64,000 nucleotides of DNA, taken from the NCBI GenBank assembly GCA_019722365.1, contig JADFUC010002010.1, positions 124,001 through 188,000 of the forward strand, in the 5' to 3' direction. Positions 1 to 12,657 of this stretch are shown one piece after another. A program made the translations under genes and the position numbers. Position 1 is the stretch's first letter, and every line of letters begins with the position of its first letter. The DNA comes from Lithospermum erythrorhizon. Its lineage: Eukaryota > Streptophyta > Magnoliopsida > Boraginales > Boraginaceae. Below the pieces are notes generated by a model. The model saw only the letters and a list, made by a program, of their open reading frames with translations, had not been told where the DNA came from and did no database searches.

Positions 1-1393
1 TCCATGGGTTATGCAGGTTAGATTTGAGTTTGATAGTGCTTTTTAATATACATGATCCACGTGGTATATGTAATTCATACCCACCCACTTTCCTTCTTTG
101 TGTTAGTTTTTTCATCATACGTCTGACCTGACCTTAATTTCTAAATGCTTGTTCTCAAATATTTATTTCTTTTACTCAAAATCATCGGGTCTTTCTTGTT
201 GATGAAGGCGATGTTGAACCTTGAATTCAATGCTACTTATGTATTTTGAGCGCTAGATGTAATCCGTATTGCCACACAAACATAACATAATGTAACTAAA
301 TTGAACTCTGCTTTGTATTATAAATGCCATATTTAAAGCTGGCCAGTGAGTTACCATAGAACTTCTGATGGGTTTGCTTATGTAAGCGCCACAACTAGAA
401 ACTTTGATAGTTTTTTAATTAGCATCGAGAAATCCCCACCGCCACCCCAAATCAAATCAAAACCCGTCCCAGAATCGTTTTCACAATAATTTAAGCCCTT
501 TGATCCACACAAAACCATTAATTAGTTTTCTTCTAGGATAAAAATTCTTTAATTGAATGATATAATCGAATTTAATATTCCCACAGGCAAAAGCAAGCCA
601 TAAAATCTATAAAATACCAAGCAGAAATTAGGGAGGTACTTCATTAGAATTTGAAATGAGAGATTTGAAAGATTGAAACAAAAAATAGAAAGAACATAAA
701 AAAGCATGTTTTTTAGGCCCTAATAATTAACTAAATTATGTTTTTGAAAGAAAAGAAAAAAATTGATGTTTATTTAAATTAATATTTAGGTATTTGTTGT
801 ATTTGTATGTCCATATATTTGTTATGCTGATTTTTTTACCATTAAAAAAGTATATTGTGTTGTTTGTTTGATAATACTATGTTGAATGGGTTTGATAATA
901 CTATGTTGAACCAATTTTTTTCAGTCAAAATATTATTGTTGTTAGAATTAATTGTTTCGTGTTGGTTGATGTTTGAATTATTAAACATGTGTTAAGTAAT
1001 TATTTAGATATAATACGTTGTTTCAAAAAGTGAAGTTTTGAACCAGATTGCTAGATTAATAATTTAGTTTTGAACCCGATTTGTTTGATGCATTGAAAAA
1101 GATTCATTTTTTTGTCAATCGATGAATAATGTGTTGATACTAGGATGAATAAAGGTAAAAAGCTCAGAAACTTCATCTAAATAATATAAATTTTAGGTAT
1201 TCTTTATAATTTATGTGTATTTTATTTAGTAGTATTTTGTGTTTCTATATTACACATACTATTCATTTAGTGGTTTGTAATGCGAAATACATAATATTAA
1301 ATATGCATTAATTATCCATTTTTTACTCGAAATACATAATATTCATATTTGTATTGCAGCAATAAACATAATATTTATGTAAAATGGTATCCA
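1..1393. other. AT-rich spacer, no gene seen
   Basis: No supported coding region. The only structure seen is a short direct repeat at 866-912, where a unit beginning tttgataatactatgttgaa occurs twice about 25 bases apart. Confidence 0.5.
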
Positions 1394-1521
1394 TTATGAG
1401 ATCATACCATATTGGTATTGCGTTTCCATGGGTATTTTTAATGGTGCTGAAACATAGCCTATTGCAAGATCGAATAGAGAGGGATACCGGAGGCATATGA
1501 CAACGTTTAATAGAAGGATGG

Positions 1522-1734
1522 ATGATTCGGGAAGATGTAGCAAGGAAGGAAGATGCTGAGAAGAAGAAAAAGAAGGCAACAAAAGATGGGCGTCAGACCA
1601 AAAAAGATAAGATTGAGAGGAGACCTAGAATGTGTGGTGATGCGGAAACATTGAAAGAAGCTTCCCACCAGTGGGTGGTATCCGAGGCAGTGAGATTAGT
1701 AGAGTCCATAAGGCTGAGAGCGTTGAGTCATTGA
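1522..1734 (+). CDS. Doubtful Lys/Arg-rich ORF fragment
   Basis: A 70-residue open frame with a very basic stretch (residues about 9-35, KKKKKATKDGR followed by KKDKIERRPR) and a non-basic tail with EASHQWVVSEAVRLVES. It is slightly richer in G and A than the flanking AT-rich DNA, which suggests old coding or transposon sequence rather than chance. I do not recognise the family, no promoter or splice pattern is evident, and no partner exon was found in the flanking kilobase. It could be a remnant of a transposon-encoded protein. Function unknown. Confidence 0.15.
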   Translation: MIREDVARKEDAEKKKKKATKDGRQTKKDKIERRPRMCGDAETLKEASHQWVVSEAVRLVESIRLRALSH

Positions 1735-3809
1735 TGGGAAATAAATTAAGATTGAGTGGCGGAACAGAGAAATTTTAGGGGGCCGAGTAACTATGATATT
1801 ATTATATAAATGAAGAAAAATATACATAGGGAATTTAGAGGCGATAAAGCAATTTTTGAGACATCAAATAAGATAGTAAAATTTTATTTTTTAATAATCA
1901 AATATGTTTTCAAACCTAGAGGGCTAACTCCCTCGTACCTCCCCGGTTCCTCATTGAATGAATTGTAGTTGTTAGACATGATTTTTAGATAGATATTCTT
2001 TATGATAATAATATTCCATTTTATCATTTTCTATTAGAAACCCATGAAACTAATAATGGTATTTATTAATTGTGTATTCATACCTTTATGTCTATTAGGG
2101 AACATGGCAATTTAAAATCAATAAAAGACTTCCTTATTGAGAGAGAATAAACAAAATAACGATATATCGATATCTTATACTTGAAATTCAAATGACCGTA
2201 TATTTGAGAATAAATTCAAGATAAAGTATACACCCATTTACAATGCTAAAAGATCACCGTCATTTTAATACTTATTGCATTAAAACGTATAGATTATATA
2301 ATTTAGAAATCAAGTATTAAAATCCACTTAGAATTCTTGCATGTCATGGTATTTGTTGACATGAAAAGGATGAGAACAAATTAAAATCCATAGTTGAACA
2401 ATAATAAATGAGTATTTGTATGGACATGGAAAGGATGACATCATGCCCAACTCTTATGATATAAAAACAACTGAAACTAAACATAAGCAGATATTATAAC
2501 ACAATCAAGTAATGTTAATATGTTAAAATAATTTATAGATACTATTCTTTATTTTATTAAGATTTGAGTTCTAATACATCTAATTGATTGACTATTTGTT
2601 TTCATGAAATCTATTTCAAATAAAACATGAAACACTTCAAATCACGAAACTTATAAAAATCAATGTTATGAAATTTAACCAATGAATTCAATATAAAAAA
2701 ACTCCAAAAAGAAACATCATCAGGATTTGTAAGTAACCCTGATAATGTAAAATAAAGAGCTTATGGAAACTAACTCAATGCCAAACATTTAATAAGCATT
2801 TTGAAAAAATCAAATACCTTAATTAATACCACTTGGAAGACTATCGGTGATTTCACAATGAACAAAACTGGCCATTTTACGAGAAAAATCATATATTACA
2901 TATAATGTAATTAAAAAATAAAAATAGTGGTATTACTAAATAAAAAATTAAACTCATGGTGATGAATAATTAAGTAAAAAAAAAATAGTAGTAATAAAAA
3001 ATAATGGTATAATAAAAAAATTCGTCATATTATTATATTTGAATTCGGTTTAGGATCCATGATAATAATTAGAGTAAAATAATAATATTGAATGTTTTAC
3101 AAATTAAATTATGAATCATCTAAAATAAACATAATCTAAAAAGAAAGGAAAATAAATATATGAAATAAAAAGGGTAAAACAACCAATTGGAGAAAAAATA
3201 TTAACAAATCCGGGAAATAGATTGTGTATGCCATAATTGTGGGAGAATTTTTTTTTTTAAATGCAAAAAACAAATTCTCTGAAATACTGTTTAATAGTAG
3301 TCATTAAATCAAAAGTGGTGATCTGATGAAACAAGAATTGGAATAATCTACCTAATAAGCATATAAATCTAAGCCTCCCAGGAAAAACTGATTGTGAACC
3401 ATAAAATATGTTTATTTCGGTTGGCCAAAATAAAAGACATGTCAAATAAAGGTTAGGACTCAGCTACGATTAATTCACGTTAACTTTTATTTTAGTAACT
3501 GTTGGCATCTACAAACTCTATTTTACAATTCATTATGATAACTCTTGAACTTTATCACTCTAAATTTATTTTTGATAATTCATTATGAAAAAATCAACAA
3601 TTTACCAAGTTCTTCAATGACCAAATTTAAATAAAACATTTATTCATTTTAGAAAATTTACTTATCCTATAATAGAATATTTATTTTAAACATTTTAATA
3701 ATAGTAAAATTCTAAATAAACTTATTTAATATTACATTAAAATTCTAAATTTTGTTTATGTATATTTTAGAATAACTGATCTTAATGGGAAGGACAGGAG
3801 TAGTTTATA
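1735..3809. other. AT-rich spacer, no gene seen
   Basis: About 2 kb of AT-rich sequence with many A and T runs. Open frames here are short, compositionally biased and show no recognisable domain. Confidence 0.5.
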
Positions 3810-3818
3810 TATATATAT
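3810..3818. repeat. Left 9 bp target-site duplication of the Mutator-like element
   Basis: The nine bases before the left terminal inverted repeat read tatatatat. The nine bases after the right end (10254-10262) read tatatatgt, an 8 of 9 match. Mutator-like elements make 9 bp duplications. The low-complexity TA sequence weakens the evidence somewhat. Confidence 0.5.
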
Positions 3819-4020
3819 GGTTAATTTTCATTTTGTCCCCTAAACTATCGCGTTAGTTTCTATGTAGTTCCTATTATCGAGTTTGTTTTAGAACTGGACC
3901 TAAACTATTGTAATTGAATACATGAATTACTGGCTTCTTTTCGTTTGGCGGGGTTGATCCTACTTTTGATTTTTAGGCAAAACACATTTTTGTACAAAAT
4001 AGCTTATTTTGCCCACCCCA
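3819..4020 (+). repeat. Left terminal inverted repeat of the MULE
   Basis: About 200 bp, diverged from its partner at 10045-10253 but alignable along most of its length, including the shared tail acaaaat...ccaccccaac. Confidence 0.6.
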
Positions 4021-4499
4021 ACTAGGCAATAGCGGACGGGCCTTACGAGCTGTGCGTTCGAAGTTCGTCACGCACGCGTCTTGACATGCGTTCGGTCCGG
4101 TTCGATTTTTGCAACATTAAATTACGAAGTTCGAGTTTGGTTCGCCAAATTTTTTGATTATAGTTGGAATCTAGGAGTTGATTAGGGGTTTGCCTGGCTG
4201 TTGCTTCTGATTCGATCGGTCGACATATTGTTAATGAAAATTAAAGCCATAATTGATAATCTATTCCCATTACAAGTCCAAATGCAGTTTTGATTTGTTT
4301 TAACATGGCTACAAGCCAACACAAATGCTGATACACAATAAATGTTATTCCAGTTCGGCCCATAATTTTCTTGTTCAGGCTTGGGTGGCCTACTGTCGTT
4401 TGCGTTGATGTATGGTGGAACCCCTTGAGGACCTCATTGTTTGGTTGCAAGTTTTGTGAAGAGATAACATCTAGGGCAAAATGAATCAAAAGCGATTGA

Positions 4500-5450
4500 A
4501 CCGATGCAGTTTATAGGCAACATAAATTATAGGCAATAGTTTATAGGCAACAGATTGTTCTTAGAGCTTGATAAGTTGTCCAAAAGGCAGAGGTAATTTA
4601 AAGCTATCATTTTTCCCATGTTATACATTATAGGCAGAATTTATGTTAATTAGTGAGATCTGCTTGATACAAAGTTACTGCTGAGGATGTATAGAAGTAA
4701 AAGGTGGCGAATGACGGAAAACATGTTATGCTCATTTTTATAAGGAAATCAGATAGTTTTAATCATCATCTTTGAAGAATATAACATGAATAGTCAACTC
4801 AAGTCACACATAATACTTCATTAATCTGGCAACAAATTGAACTGAAGCAAAATGACTTGAATAAATTCCATCGGTTGTGTCATGGCAGAATGAGAAGCGT
4901 GAAGCAAAATGATAAGCCTTCACAGGCGGAGGCAGGCAGCCAGTTTGATTGCCTTGACCCACAAATTGATTATAGGCAGCAGCGATTTGATTAACTTAGA
5001 CAGTGACATAAGTGATAAGCTGACATAAGTATTGGACAAAAGCAGGATAAGCAACGGTTTGATGCGTGCGGCAGCAGGGGGCAACGGAAGTATATTACCG
5101 TCAGTGATGTTTTGTCCCACAATTTCATGATTCTTTCTCGAAATAACTCAACGGGATCATCGTTTCACACATGACAGTTCAGAGATGAATATAAGTTAGA
5201 AGAAAAAAAGCAGGTAGAATTAATGATAGGAGTCTATAATATAAAAGCAGAATAGAAAAAAATATAATAGAAGGAAAAAAACGATAAGAGAATAAAAAGC
5301 AGAATAGAATGAGGCAGAGCTAGGAATGAAAGAAACATATTGCAAAGCAGAGAATAGAAAGAGGATAGAAGGAAAAAATGAGAGAAAAAAAACCATCAGC
5401 GCCCTGCTTGAAAAGAAAAAGCAGAATATAAAGTAGGAAATACATCGCCT
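4500..5450. repeat. Low-complexity region inside the MULE (ataggcaac/ggcag words, then purine-rich)
   Basis: Between 4510 and 5060 the phrase ttataggcaac or ttataggcag recurs irregularly, mixed with gataagtt/gattgat words. From about 5200 to 5450 the plus strand is strongly purine-rich with repeated aaagcagaata. No gene is supported here. Confidence 0.45.
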
Positions 5451-6343
5451 GCTTTTTTATCAGCACACACGGTTAAAAAAGCAAGCCTCCTTAATCCAAT
5501 CACCACCACTAAAAGTGTTTTGGTGTCTGCCTAAATTTGAAGCCGCGCATCGTCACTTCCAGAAGGTGGACTCGAAGCTTATTGTGATAAGGACGGACGA
5601 AGATATCCATTGCCATTTTTGATAACTTGCTGTGGTACCTGGTTTCTAAACGCGAGTTAAGGCATCAAAATTATCCAAGGATATCGGACTTCGAAATACA
5701 ACTCTAGATCATTTTTTTCTACCTCATTCTGTCTGTTTGCATAAATTCATGAAATCTTTGTGAAAGCAATGAGAGGGTGAGCTGCTTGAATAGGGTATTT
5801 GTAGCCTTGACGCTCCACCCCACATCCACATGCTATTCTGATATCTGCTGAACAGGAAAACATTGCTTGACCTTTTTCCATCTTGTCTTAAAATCATATG
5901 GATACATTATCTTACTCATGAAACTTAATCATTCCCACGTTTATATCTAGGATAAAGAAAATTATTACGAAGATATATGATCAAAACAAATCCCCAGTAT
6001 TTTCATATTTAGGGACGTTATAAGGTATGTTTTAGTAGTAGCCTTCATAGCTACGTAGTAAAGTTTAGCAATTCTTTGATTCTTGATATCTAAAAGCAGG
6101 ATGGCGATTAGGTGAATTTGAACCACTAATAATAAGTTTGTCACGTCAAAATATTTCCAGAAACTGGCTGAAACTTATTGACTTCTTTCCAACATAAATC
6201 GGATGGACTGAGTGCACAAAACTAATCATCGTCATTTAGTAAAACCACGCCTATAAGTATAAAGTGTTCAGCTATTGCTATTCACGAGTGTTTGTTGTCT
6301 AACCTGACTTGAAACTTAATTCTATGTTCATTAAGGGCTTAGT

Positions 6344-7144
6344 CTATTTTCGGACCCAAACAAACTCATTGCTCCTACCAAATGTGTGCGGGAGTGATTT
6401 CCTTGAGCCGTCCCTACTTGACAAGTTTATTATATGAGCACCTGACATCCCAACATGAATAACATCTAAAGCAAGATTTGGAATAGGTGTGATCCTTCTT
6501 AGAATAAAGCGATACAAGAATCGTTGCGGAAGCATTATAGATCGCAGGAAACAATCTTTATACTTCAAATCCCAAACCACATTCTGAGACTCTGGCAGAC
6601 TTGCTTTTGCCCGATACGGCCCATTGTGGTGGAGGTACGTGACAAAGAAAGACTTTTTATAAAGGAGCAGGTTTACATCACATGTGACAAGTAATGACCA
6701 TATAACCAATTCTTGAACACGGACCACCAACATCACATTTGTCAAACTTACTCTATTAACCTTACTCAAAATGTTTATAAGTGCATTCTTCTCGATTCAT
6801 AAGCAACCCAAAACACTCTTTTTCTTACTACATATCTGCACGATCTTTTTTGTAATAAAGGTGCTTGCTAGCTTCAAATTAAACACTTTATGTTCAAACA
6901 ATGTAGAAATGAATTTTCTTGACTTTGAGGAGATCATATGAAGCGGCTAAATATTTTTCACTTTTACCAAACTAAACATGAATGTATTCAACTTTGAACT
7001 ATATCGCCGTCGAAGAATTTTACACGTCTGTTGAGTTTGAATAGACTTACTATTATCTTCATTGACTTTCTTGAGAGCAACGCATACGGTGTTTACATGA
7101 TTCTCTGAAGTGTCGACCAAGTGCGGCGTTGTGCCTCTTTCCAT
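6344..7144 (-). pseudogene. Unassigned coding-like remnant inside the MULE
   Basis: Two minus-strand open frames, 7144-6947 (65 residues) and 6769-6344 (141 residues), lie in line and are joined by a stop-containing stretch that also reads like protein. The longer frame has an even residue mix with phrases such as NGPYRAKASLPESQN and SLPHTFGRSNEFVWV, unlike the AT-driven frames elsewhere. I do not recognise a family: it shows no clear MULE transposase, SWIM zinc finger or C48 protease signature. It may be a decayed transposon protein or a captured host fragment. Confidence 0.25.
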
Positions 7145-7489
7145 CTGAGATAGAAGTTCTGCGGTGTATACATTTATTCATTTCGATTGGCAAGATCGCT
7201 AACACAAATGATCAGTAATGACTACTTTTTAGATGAGTAGCGACTTCAGCAGCATCCCTCTGAAACCACCGATTCAGGCTAGAGCCACTCATTTGAGCCA
7301 CCGAGAATTCCCTCGCTTGCTGAGTCAAGAGCTGGAGTACCACCACATTTCAATATACGCCATTCAAAGGGGCGAGTGTAGGAATCAGCAATAAGAATAT
7401 ATAAATGGTGGACATTGAGTAAATGTGAAATATAATCATAAAGAAATAATTCAGTCAAATTTACGAGAAAACCCGAATTATGTTTCAAA

Positions 7490-8050
7490 TCACAATTTAA
7501 TCGAACCTGTGAATTAAACTACGAAACCTAATTATTTCCAAACCCCCAATTTAATTAAACCCCAATTGAGTTAAATACTAATTGAATTAAACAAAGAAGG
7601 CCTAGTGTTTTCAAAAGGCACAGTTAATCGAATACTGTCGTATTAAGCTAGGAAAGCGCAATTATTCCAGAATACTGATTTAATTTATTTAATTGGGTTA
7701 AACCTAATTGGATTAACAAAGAAAACCAATTATTTCCAAGAACTAGATTCCAGTGAACCACAATGGTATTAAACTAGGAAACCTACTGATTATTTCCAGG
7801 CCAATTTATTAAACCTAATTGAATTATTACTAATTGAATTAAAGTAGGAAATACTAGTATTTACAAATCCCCAATTTAATTAAACCACAATCGAATAAAA
7901 CTGTTAATTAAGCAATGAAACCACAATTAATTTTAAGCCCCAATTTAATTAATTACTAATTCAATTGAACCTAATTAAACTTAAACTTAGGAAACCACAA
8001 GTATTTTTCAACCTAATTTTATTAAACATGACCTTATTGAATTAACCATA
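7490..8050. repeat. Degenerate short-period repeat (AATTGAATTAAAC-like)
   Basis: Words such as aattgaattaaac, ccaatttaattaaacc and aggaaacc recur many times over more than 500 bases with irregular spacing. It lies inside the MULE and has no coding potential. Confidence 0.6.
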
Positions 8051-8330
8051 ACTAGTTTATTTGAAATCGAAAGAATCAAAACTTCGAATCGAAAATTCGA
8101 GCTGAAACTCAAAATCGAGAAGTCAAACTCAAGGAATGAAAACAATCTAAAATCGAAAATTCAAAACTGAATCACGAAACACAAAACTCAAAACTCAAAA
8201 TTAAAATCAAACTCAGGCTTCGAAACTCAAAACTCAAAGTGAAAAGCAAGTTCAAAGCTTCAGAATCACAACAAAAACTCGAATCCGAAACTCAAACTCA
8301 AAGCTCAAAGTATATTTTACAAGTTAAAAC
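8051..8330. repeat. Degenerate short-period repeat (AAACTCAAAAT-like)
   Basis: A second array directly after the previous one, built from words like aactcaaaactcaaa and aaatcgaaa. The abrupt change of unit suggests two independent local expansions. Confidence 0.55.
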
Positions 8331-10044
8331 ATACATGCAACCCCAAAAAAAATAAAACTTCAGACTCAATCCAGCATCCCCGGTATACATTAGGAATCGA
8401 GCTGAATGAAGAGGGGGGACATGTGAAAGGAGGACAGCACTTTCACTTGATAGAATCGAGCGGAATGGAAAGCATTTCCAAAGGGACCCAGAGCGGGCGG
8501 AAGAGAGAGGTAGAGGGATCACAGGCGAAGTGAAGTGGGGGTGGGGGAGGTAAGGGGATTAGAGATGTCATGGGGGAATTTGAGGCACAGATAAATGGGC
8601 CGGAGGGGCCGGGAGGATAAATGGACCGAACTATTTCGATTAAAGTCTTCGGCATTTGCGTTTGCGTTCCGTTTTGACAGAAGCCCGGCAGTAGAACTAT
8701 TTGGAATGTCTGAAACCCAGAACGGTATGGGTTAATCACGACCTGCGTTAACTAAAATATAGGGTGCATTTCATGATAAAATAGAACACATGATTTTGTA
8801 TTTTGCTTGGCGCCACTCGGCAAACTTCCATGAAACTTTGACTGACCTGACGGGATCCACATTATACATCACATGGTGTTTTTAGTATTGAAATGGTATT
8901 TTACGCAAGCGTAGTGTGCAATTACCACGGTTACAAATAGAATGAAATAAAGTGGACTCCTCTTCTTCTTTGTTTTGGTGTGTATCACCTAGTATTACCT
9001 TTAAATGGTGTAGTAGTTGGGGGTGGAAACTGACTATTTTGCCTCTGTTGTAAGTGTAGTTGAGGAAGTTTCGTGGGGATAAAATTGTGTCGTTTCGCCC
9101 AGCATTTGGGTGTGTGTATAGTGTTGCCCGTGTATCACAGCTTCAGCCCTACCACCTCTACCCCTATCCCCATACTCTTCTTTCAATTGCTGCTTCAGGC
9201 TTACTGACTCACCCTTTGTCTCTCTGCATCTGATTTCACAGGGTATCCATCTATATGCCTTACACAATATTCCATCTTGATCAGTAACATTGAACACTGA
9301 AATATATTATGAAATAAATGAACATTTTTCAAACCAAATTTAAAGTCAGTAAAGATTTACATGGACACAGGACACAATGAGAAGGAAGAAATTACCATCC
9401 ATGAACCACCCTCCATAGGCTTTTCTGACAACTAAGTTAAGATCAGTAAGAACTTGAAAAACATCAAGAAGTATTCCATTAATAATTTAGCTGCAATAGC
9501 TGGTACAAGTTTGAAAAATGCTAAATAAGTTCACATCACTAGAAATGAATTTACATTTTAGAGCCAAGATTTGGACGAGTAATTAAATACTTAAGACTTT
9601 GTATAACAGTAACATTCTTGCAGATTCATCATTCTAACTCTGACAAAACAAAGGGAAATATAGTTAAGGGTACATCTAGAAGCAAAACCGAGCAATTCTG
9701 CCATTAAACTGGGAAAAAAAGAAACTAAGCTTATCAGAGGTAAAGAAGACTCCTTTCAAGTCAACAAGCCATTCACTCATATTTAGTCTTGTACTAACTT
9801 TGTTTCTCAATTTTTCACTATAGTAATAAATTTTGCAGGGGGAGCAGATCGCGGGGTGGGGCAGATCTGAGCAAGGAGGTTTGCCCGGGGGCAGATCTAG
9901 TGGGCAGATCGGAGAAGGGGGAGGGTGGGGTAGGTGGTAGGGTTGGTCAAAATTGTAGTAGCCAAAGTTTTGGGGTGGGTGTGTGGCAAGAAAATTATAG
10001 GAGTTATTTAATTATATAAAATGTCGCCACATCACTTTTGGATG

Positions 10045-10253
10045 TTGGGGTGAAAAATCATTTTGTACGAAAATGTGTCTTTTGATATTAAAAATCGATT
10101 GAGGGACCAGCACGAAGCGAAAAATAGTTTGAGGCCAATGGCGCGAAAGCGATAAATAGTTTAAAGGGACGCAGTTTAAACAATGAATGGATTCGAGGGT
10201 AGCGTGCAGAAACCAACGAGATAATTCAAGGGGGGCAAAAATACGAATTATCC
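10045..10253 (-). repeat. Right terminal inverted repeat of the MULE
   Basis: Reverse complement pairs with 3819-4020. The outermost bases are ggataattcgtatttttgcc on the minus strand. Confidence 0.6.
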
Positions 10254-10985
10254 TATATATGTTATATTGCAGATCTATATTAAATAGATTATATTAGATT
10301 AAACAAGATTAGATTAGATAAAAGTCATTTTGGTTTCGGTTCCTACTATGAACCTCCATCTGCGTTGCAAGCTGATCTGCGAGTTCTACTTAAATGGTCT
10401 TGAGCATTGTTTAGCCAAGGGATATCAACACTTTAGCACGCGTTCAGAATAGAATCATCATCAAGATTGCTGTGGTTTCTGCAAAGTTGTCTGTTAACAT
10501 TACTTGGCTTCTTTAAGTTGATCAAATTGTTCAATTTGATAAATTTGTTCACCCATTCTAGTAAATAAATCAATTTTAACTAAAGTATTACCTCTATACG
10601 TAAAAATTGTTACATATATTTTTCGTGATCGAGTTGACAATTTCTGATTCGATTATTGGCATCCCAAAAGCTTTATTTAAATCGAAATTATCAAGTGGAT
10701 AGTAAAATTATGTTGAAAATCACTACGTATTGATATATATTTTTTCAACAAATAAATAACAGCATTAAAAGTTATTTGAGTTCAAAATTAGATTAAGTCG
10801 ATTAAATTTCTAAAATCGAAATGTGTCGATATTTTTAAAAGATTTCAAAATTTTCTATTGCCCCCTATAGAGATGAGTTTATTTTCAATTAAGCTGGTTC
10901 TACTTTCTTAAGCAATGCGGCTTAAAAATAGGGAGGATATTTGAATATTTATTTTAAATAATGTGGAAGTTCTTTAATTTAAAAA
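10254..10985. other. AT-rich spacer, no gene seen
   Basis: Short repeated attagatta words around 10270-10320 and no supported gene. Confidence 0.45.
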
Positions 10986-10989
10986 AAAA

Positions 10990-11560
10990 CACAGCCACTA
11001 ATTCCCCAGCCGCCCCCGATAGCTTTCTTGATGACTTCACCAAAACACCCTCGCAAGTAACCGCCACATAACCTTTCGGCAGCTTTACTCCCCCGCTCCC
11101 ACTGCCATTTGATCTTTCTCACTAAATCGATGATTGTCTCGCCCCCACTCCTTGGAAGTCTCCCGGGTTAATGGCTATCCTTGCCATTGATCCTTTCCCT
11201 CCCAAAACAAAACTTGCATCAGCTACCCCCTCGCTCCACCCAGTCCCTTCCCCCCAAAACGCCCGTAGTACCTAATAAGGAATTTTCAATTTCAAAACCA
11301 TAAATGATTATACGATGAGCGGTGTCAGAGGCTACTTGATGGTGGGGTTGATGATGATGGAATTGGGGGTGCAATAATTGAGGGAGGTCGCGTGTTGATG
11401 ATGATGGGGAGGTGTGGGGGAGGTGAGGAGAATCGCATGATGCGGGTGGGGGCCGATGGCGATAGAGGAGCCGTGGTTGTTGTGGGAGTTGGGGTGAGAG
11501 GAAAAGTAATTAATTTGGTGGGGAGTGAGGTTGGGATAATGTTAGAGAAGAAGGGTGAGG
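10990..11560. other. Strand-asymmetric C-rich then G-rich block
   Basis: The plus strand is rich in C from about 10990 to 11290 (runs such as cccccactcc and ttccccccaaaacgcccg) and then rich in G from about 11330 to 11550 (ggtgtgggggaggtgaggag). The two halves read as a loose inverted pair about 40 bases apart. Open frames in the G-rich half are Gly/Val/Met-rich and look like composition artefacts. It may be the core of a fold-back element or a purine-tract repeat. Confidence 0.35.
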
Positions 11561-12247
11561 TTTATTTTAATTATTTTATTTATATTTATATAAAAGACTT
11601 ATAATATATTACATTGTATTTTAAATTATTAATACGTATTTTTTCAAAATTATATTAAGGGGATTTATAGGTGGTAAAATAGATATTTAGTATTTTTAAT
11701 GAATTTATATATTGTTAAATGTGTATAAGTGGGTCCAAGGGGCATTTAGGGCAAAAAGCCAGTTTGGGAAAATAGTGACAAAGAAGCATGGAGGCCGAGC
11801 CAAGCAGAAGCTGAAATCTTTGGGCTGATTGAAAATAAATTTAAACTATGAGAGCAATAACAAATTCTTAATATTTTAAGGATGGAGGGAGTATTAAAAA
11901 ATTATCTCTTAAATGGAGGGAGTAAAAATTAAAGTGGATCATTTGAAATATGGCCATTGGGGATCGGAAGAGACACCCTTGTGTTCTTTCATCAAGACTT
12001 TGGTTGGTTCGTGTTAAGAGCCATGAGTAGTAATTGACAAGAAATAATTGAATGGTACTCGAATGTGATCGAAAATAGACCAACCAAATTAAAATTAAAC
12101 CTAATTTTATAAATTCGTACATCATAATGTAATGAATTCAGCTAATTCATATCAAAACGTAAACAAAAGATTTGGGGGTCTTTTGCCTTTACATATGATG
12201 CCCTTTCCGTGCAATGTGCAATTTATTTCGGAGTAATGTATACGTAG

Positions 12248-12657
12248 AGACCGTTTGGCTAAGCTTATTTTTTTCCAACTTATAAGTAACAATGCAACTT
12301 ATAATTAGTTTATAGGTGAATAATTTATAAGTGATAGTAAAATAATGATATGTTTGATTAATGTAGTTTATAAGTTGTATGAAGTGTAAAATGACTTATA
12401 AGGACATGCTCATTTATATCACTTTTCTACATTTTAAAATATATAGGGATAATGTAGTAAATTATTTGGTCGAAACAAAGCATAAGTTGGAGAAAAAAAA
12501 ATTCGAAAAGTTGAGGAGGTGGCGCACTTTTATTTTCAACATAAGTTGATTTCAAATATAAGTTGTGCCAGGTTGGGTGTTATCCAGCCTTCTTTTTTAT
12601 CAAGGAATTAAACATAAGTTGGTTTGACAAAAAAAAATAAGCTTAGCCAAACACCCT
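12248..12657. mobile_element. MITE with hAT-like terminal inverted repeats
   Basis: The left end reads gtttggctaagcttattttt and the right end, on the other strand, gives the same 20-base phrase. The element is about 410 bp, non-coding, and its interior repeats cttataagt/acataagttg words. The phrase gtttggctaagctta and this size are typical of hAT-derived MITEs in dicots. The target duplication could not be fixed exactly. Confidence 0.6.

Larger units (their letters stand above)
3819..10253. mobile_element. Mutator-like (MULE) DNA transposon, probably non-autonomous
   Basis: The ends form long terminal inverted repeats: 3819-4020 starts ggttaattttcattttgtcc and the reverse complement of 10045-10253 starts ggataattcgtatttttgcc. 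Both continue with matching phrases (gttggtttct / gttagtttct; aaactatt; cacattttcgtacaaaat / cacatttttgtacaaaat; caccccaac / ccaccccaac). Flanks give a 9 bp duplication at 8 of 9. Length is 6,435 bp. I could not recognise a MuDR-type transposase on either strand; the interior holds low-complexity arrays and unassigned coding-like fragments (best at 6344-7144, minus). It is therefore best read as a degenerate or non-autonomous MULE, possibly carrying captured sequence. A CACTA element is less likely because the ends lack CACT[AG] and the duplication is not 3 bp. Confidence 0.65.

Noticed and set aside
7490..8330. Possible CRISPR-like array
   Set aside because: Repeats are short, diverged and contiguous with no fixed-length unique spacers, and the DNA is plant nuclear.
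8298..8739. Minus-strand Pro/Ser-rich ORFs inside the MULE
   Set aside because: The frames come from G/A-rich low-complexity sequence and show no domain.
3810..10262. CACTA transposon
   Set aside because: The ends do not start with CACTA/CACTG and the duplication is 9 bp, not 3 bp.
11392..11604. Plus-strand Gly/Val/Met-rich ORF
   Set aside because: Composition follows the G-rich block and ends in an AT run; no family is recognised.
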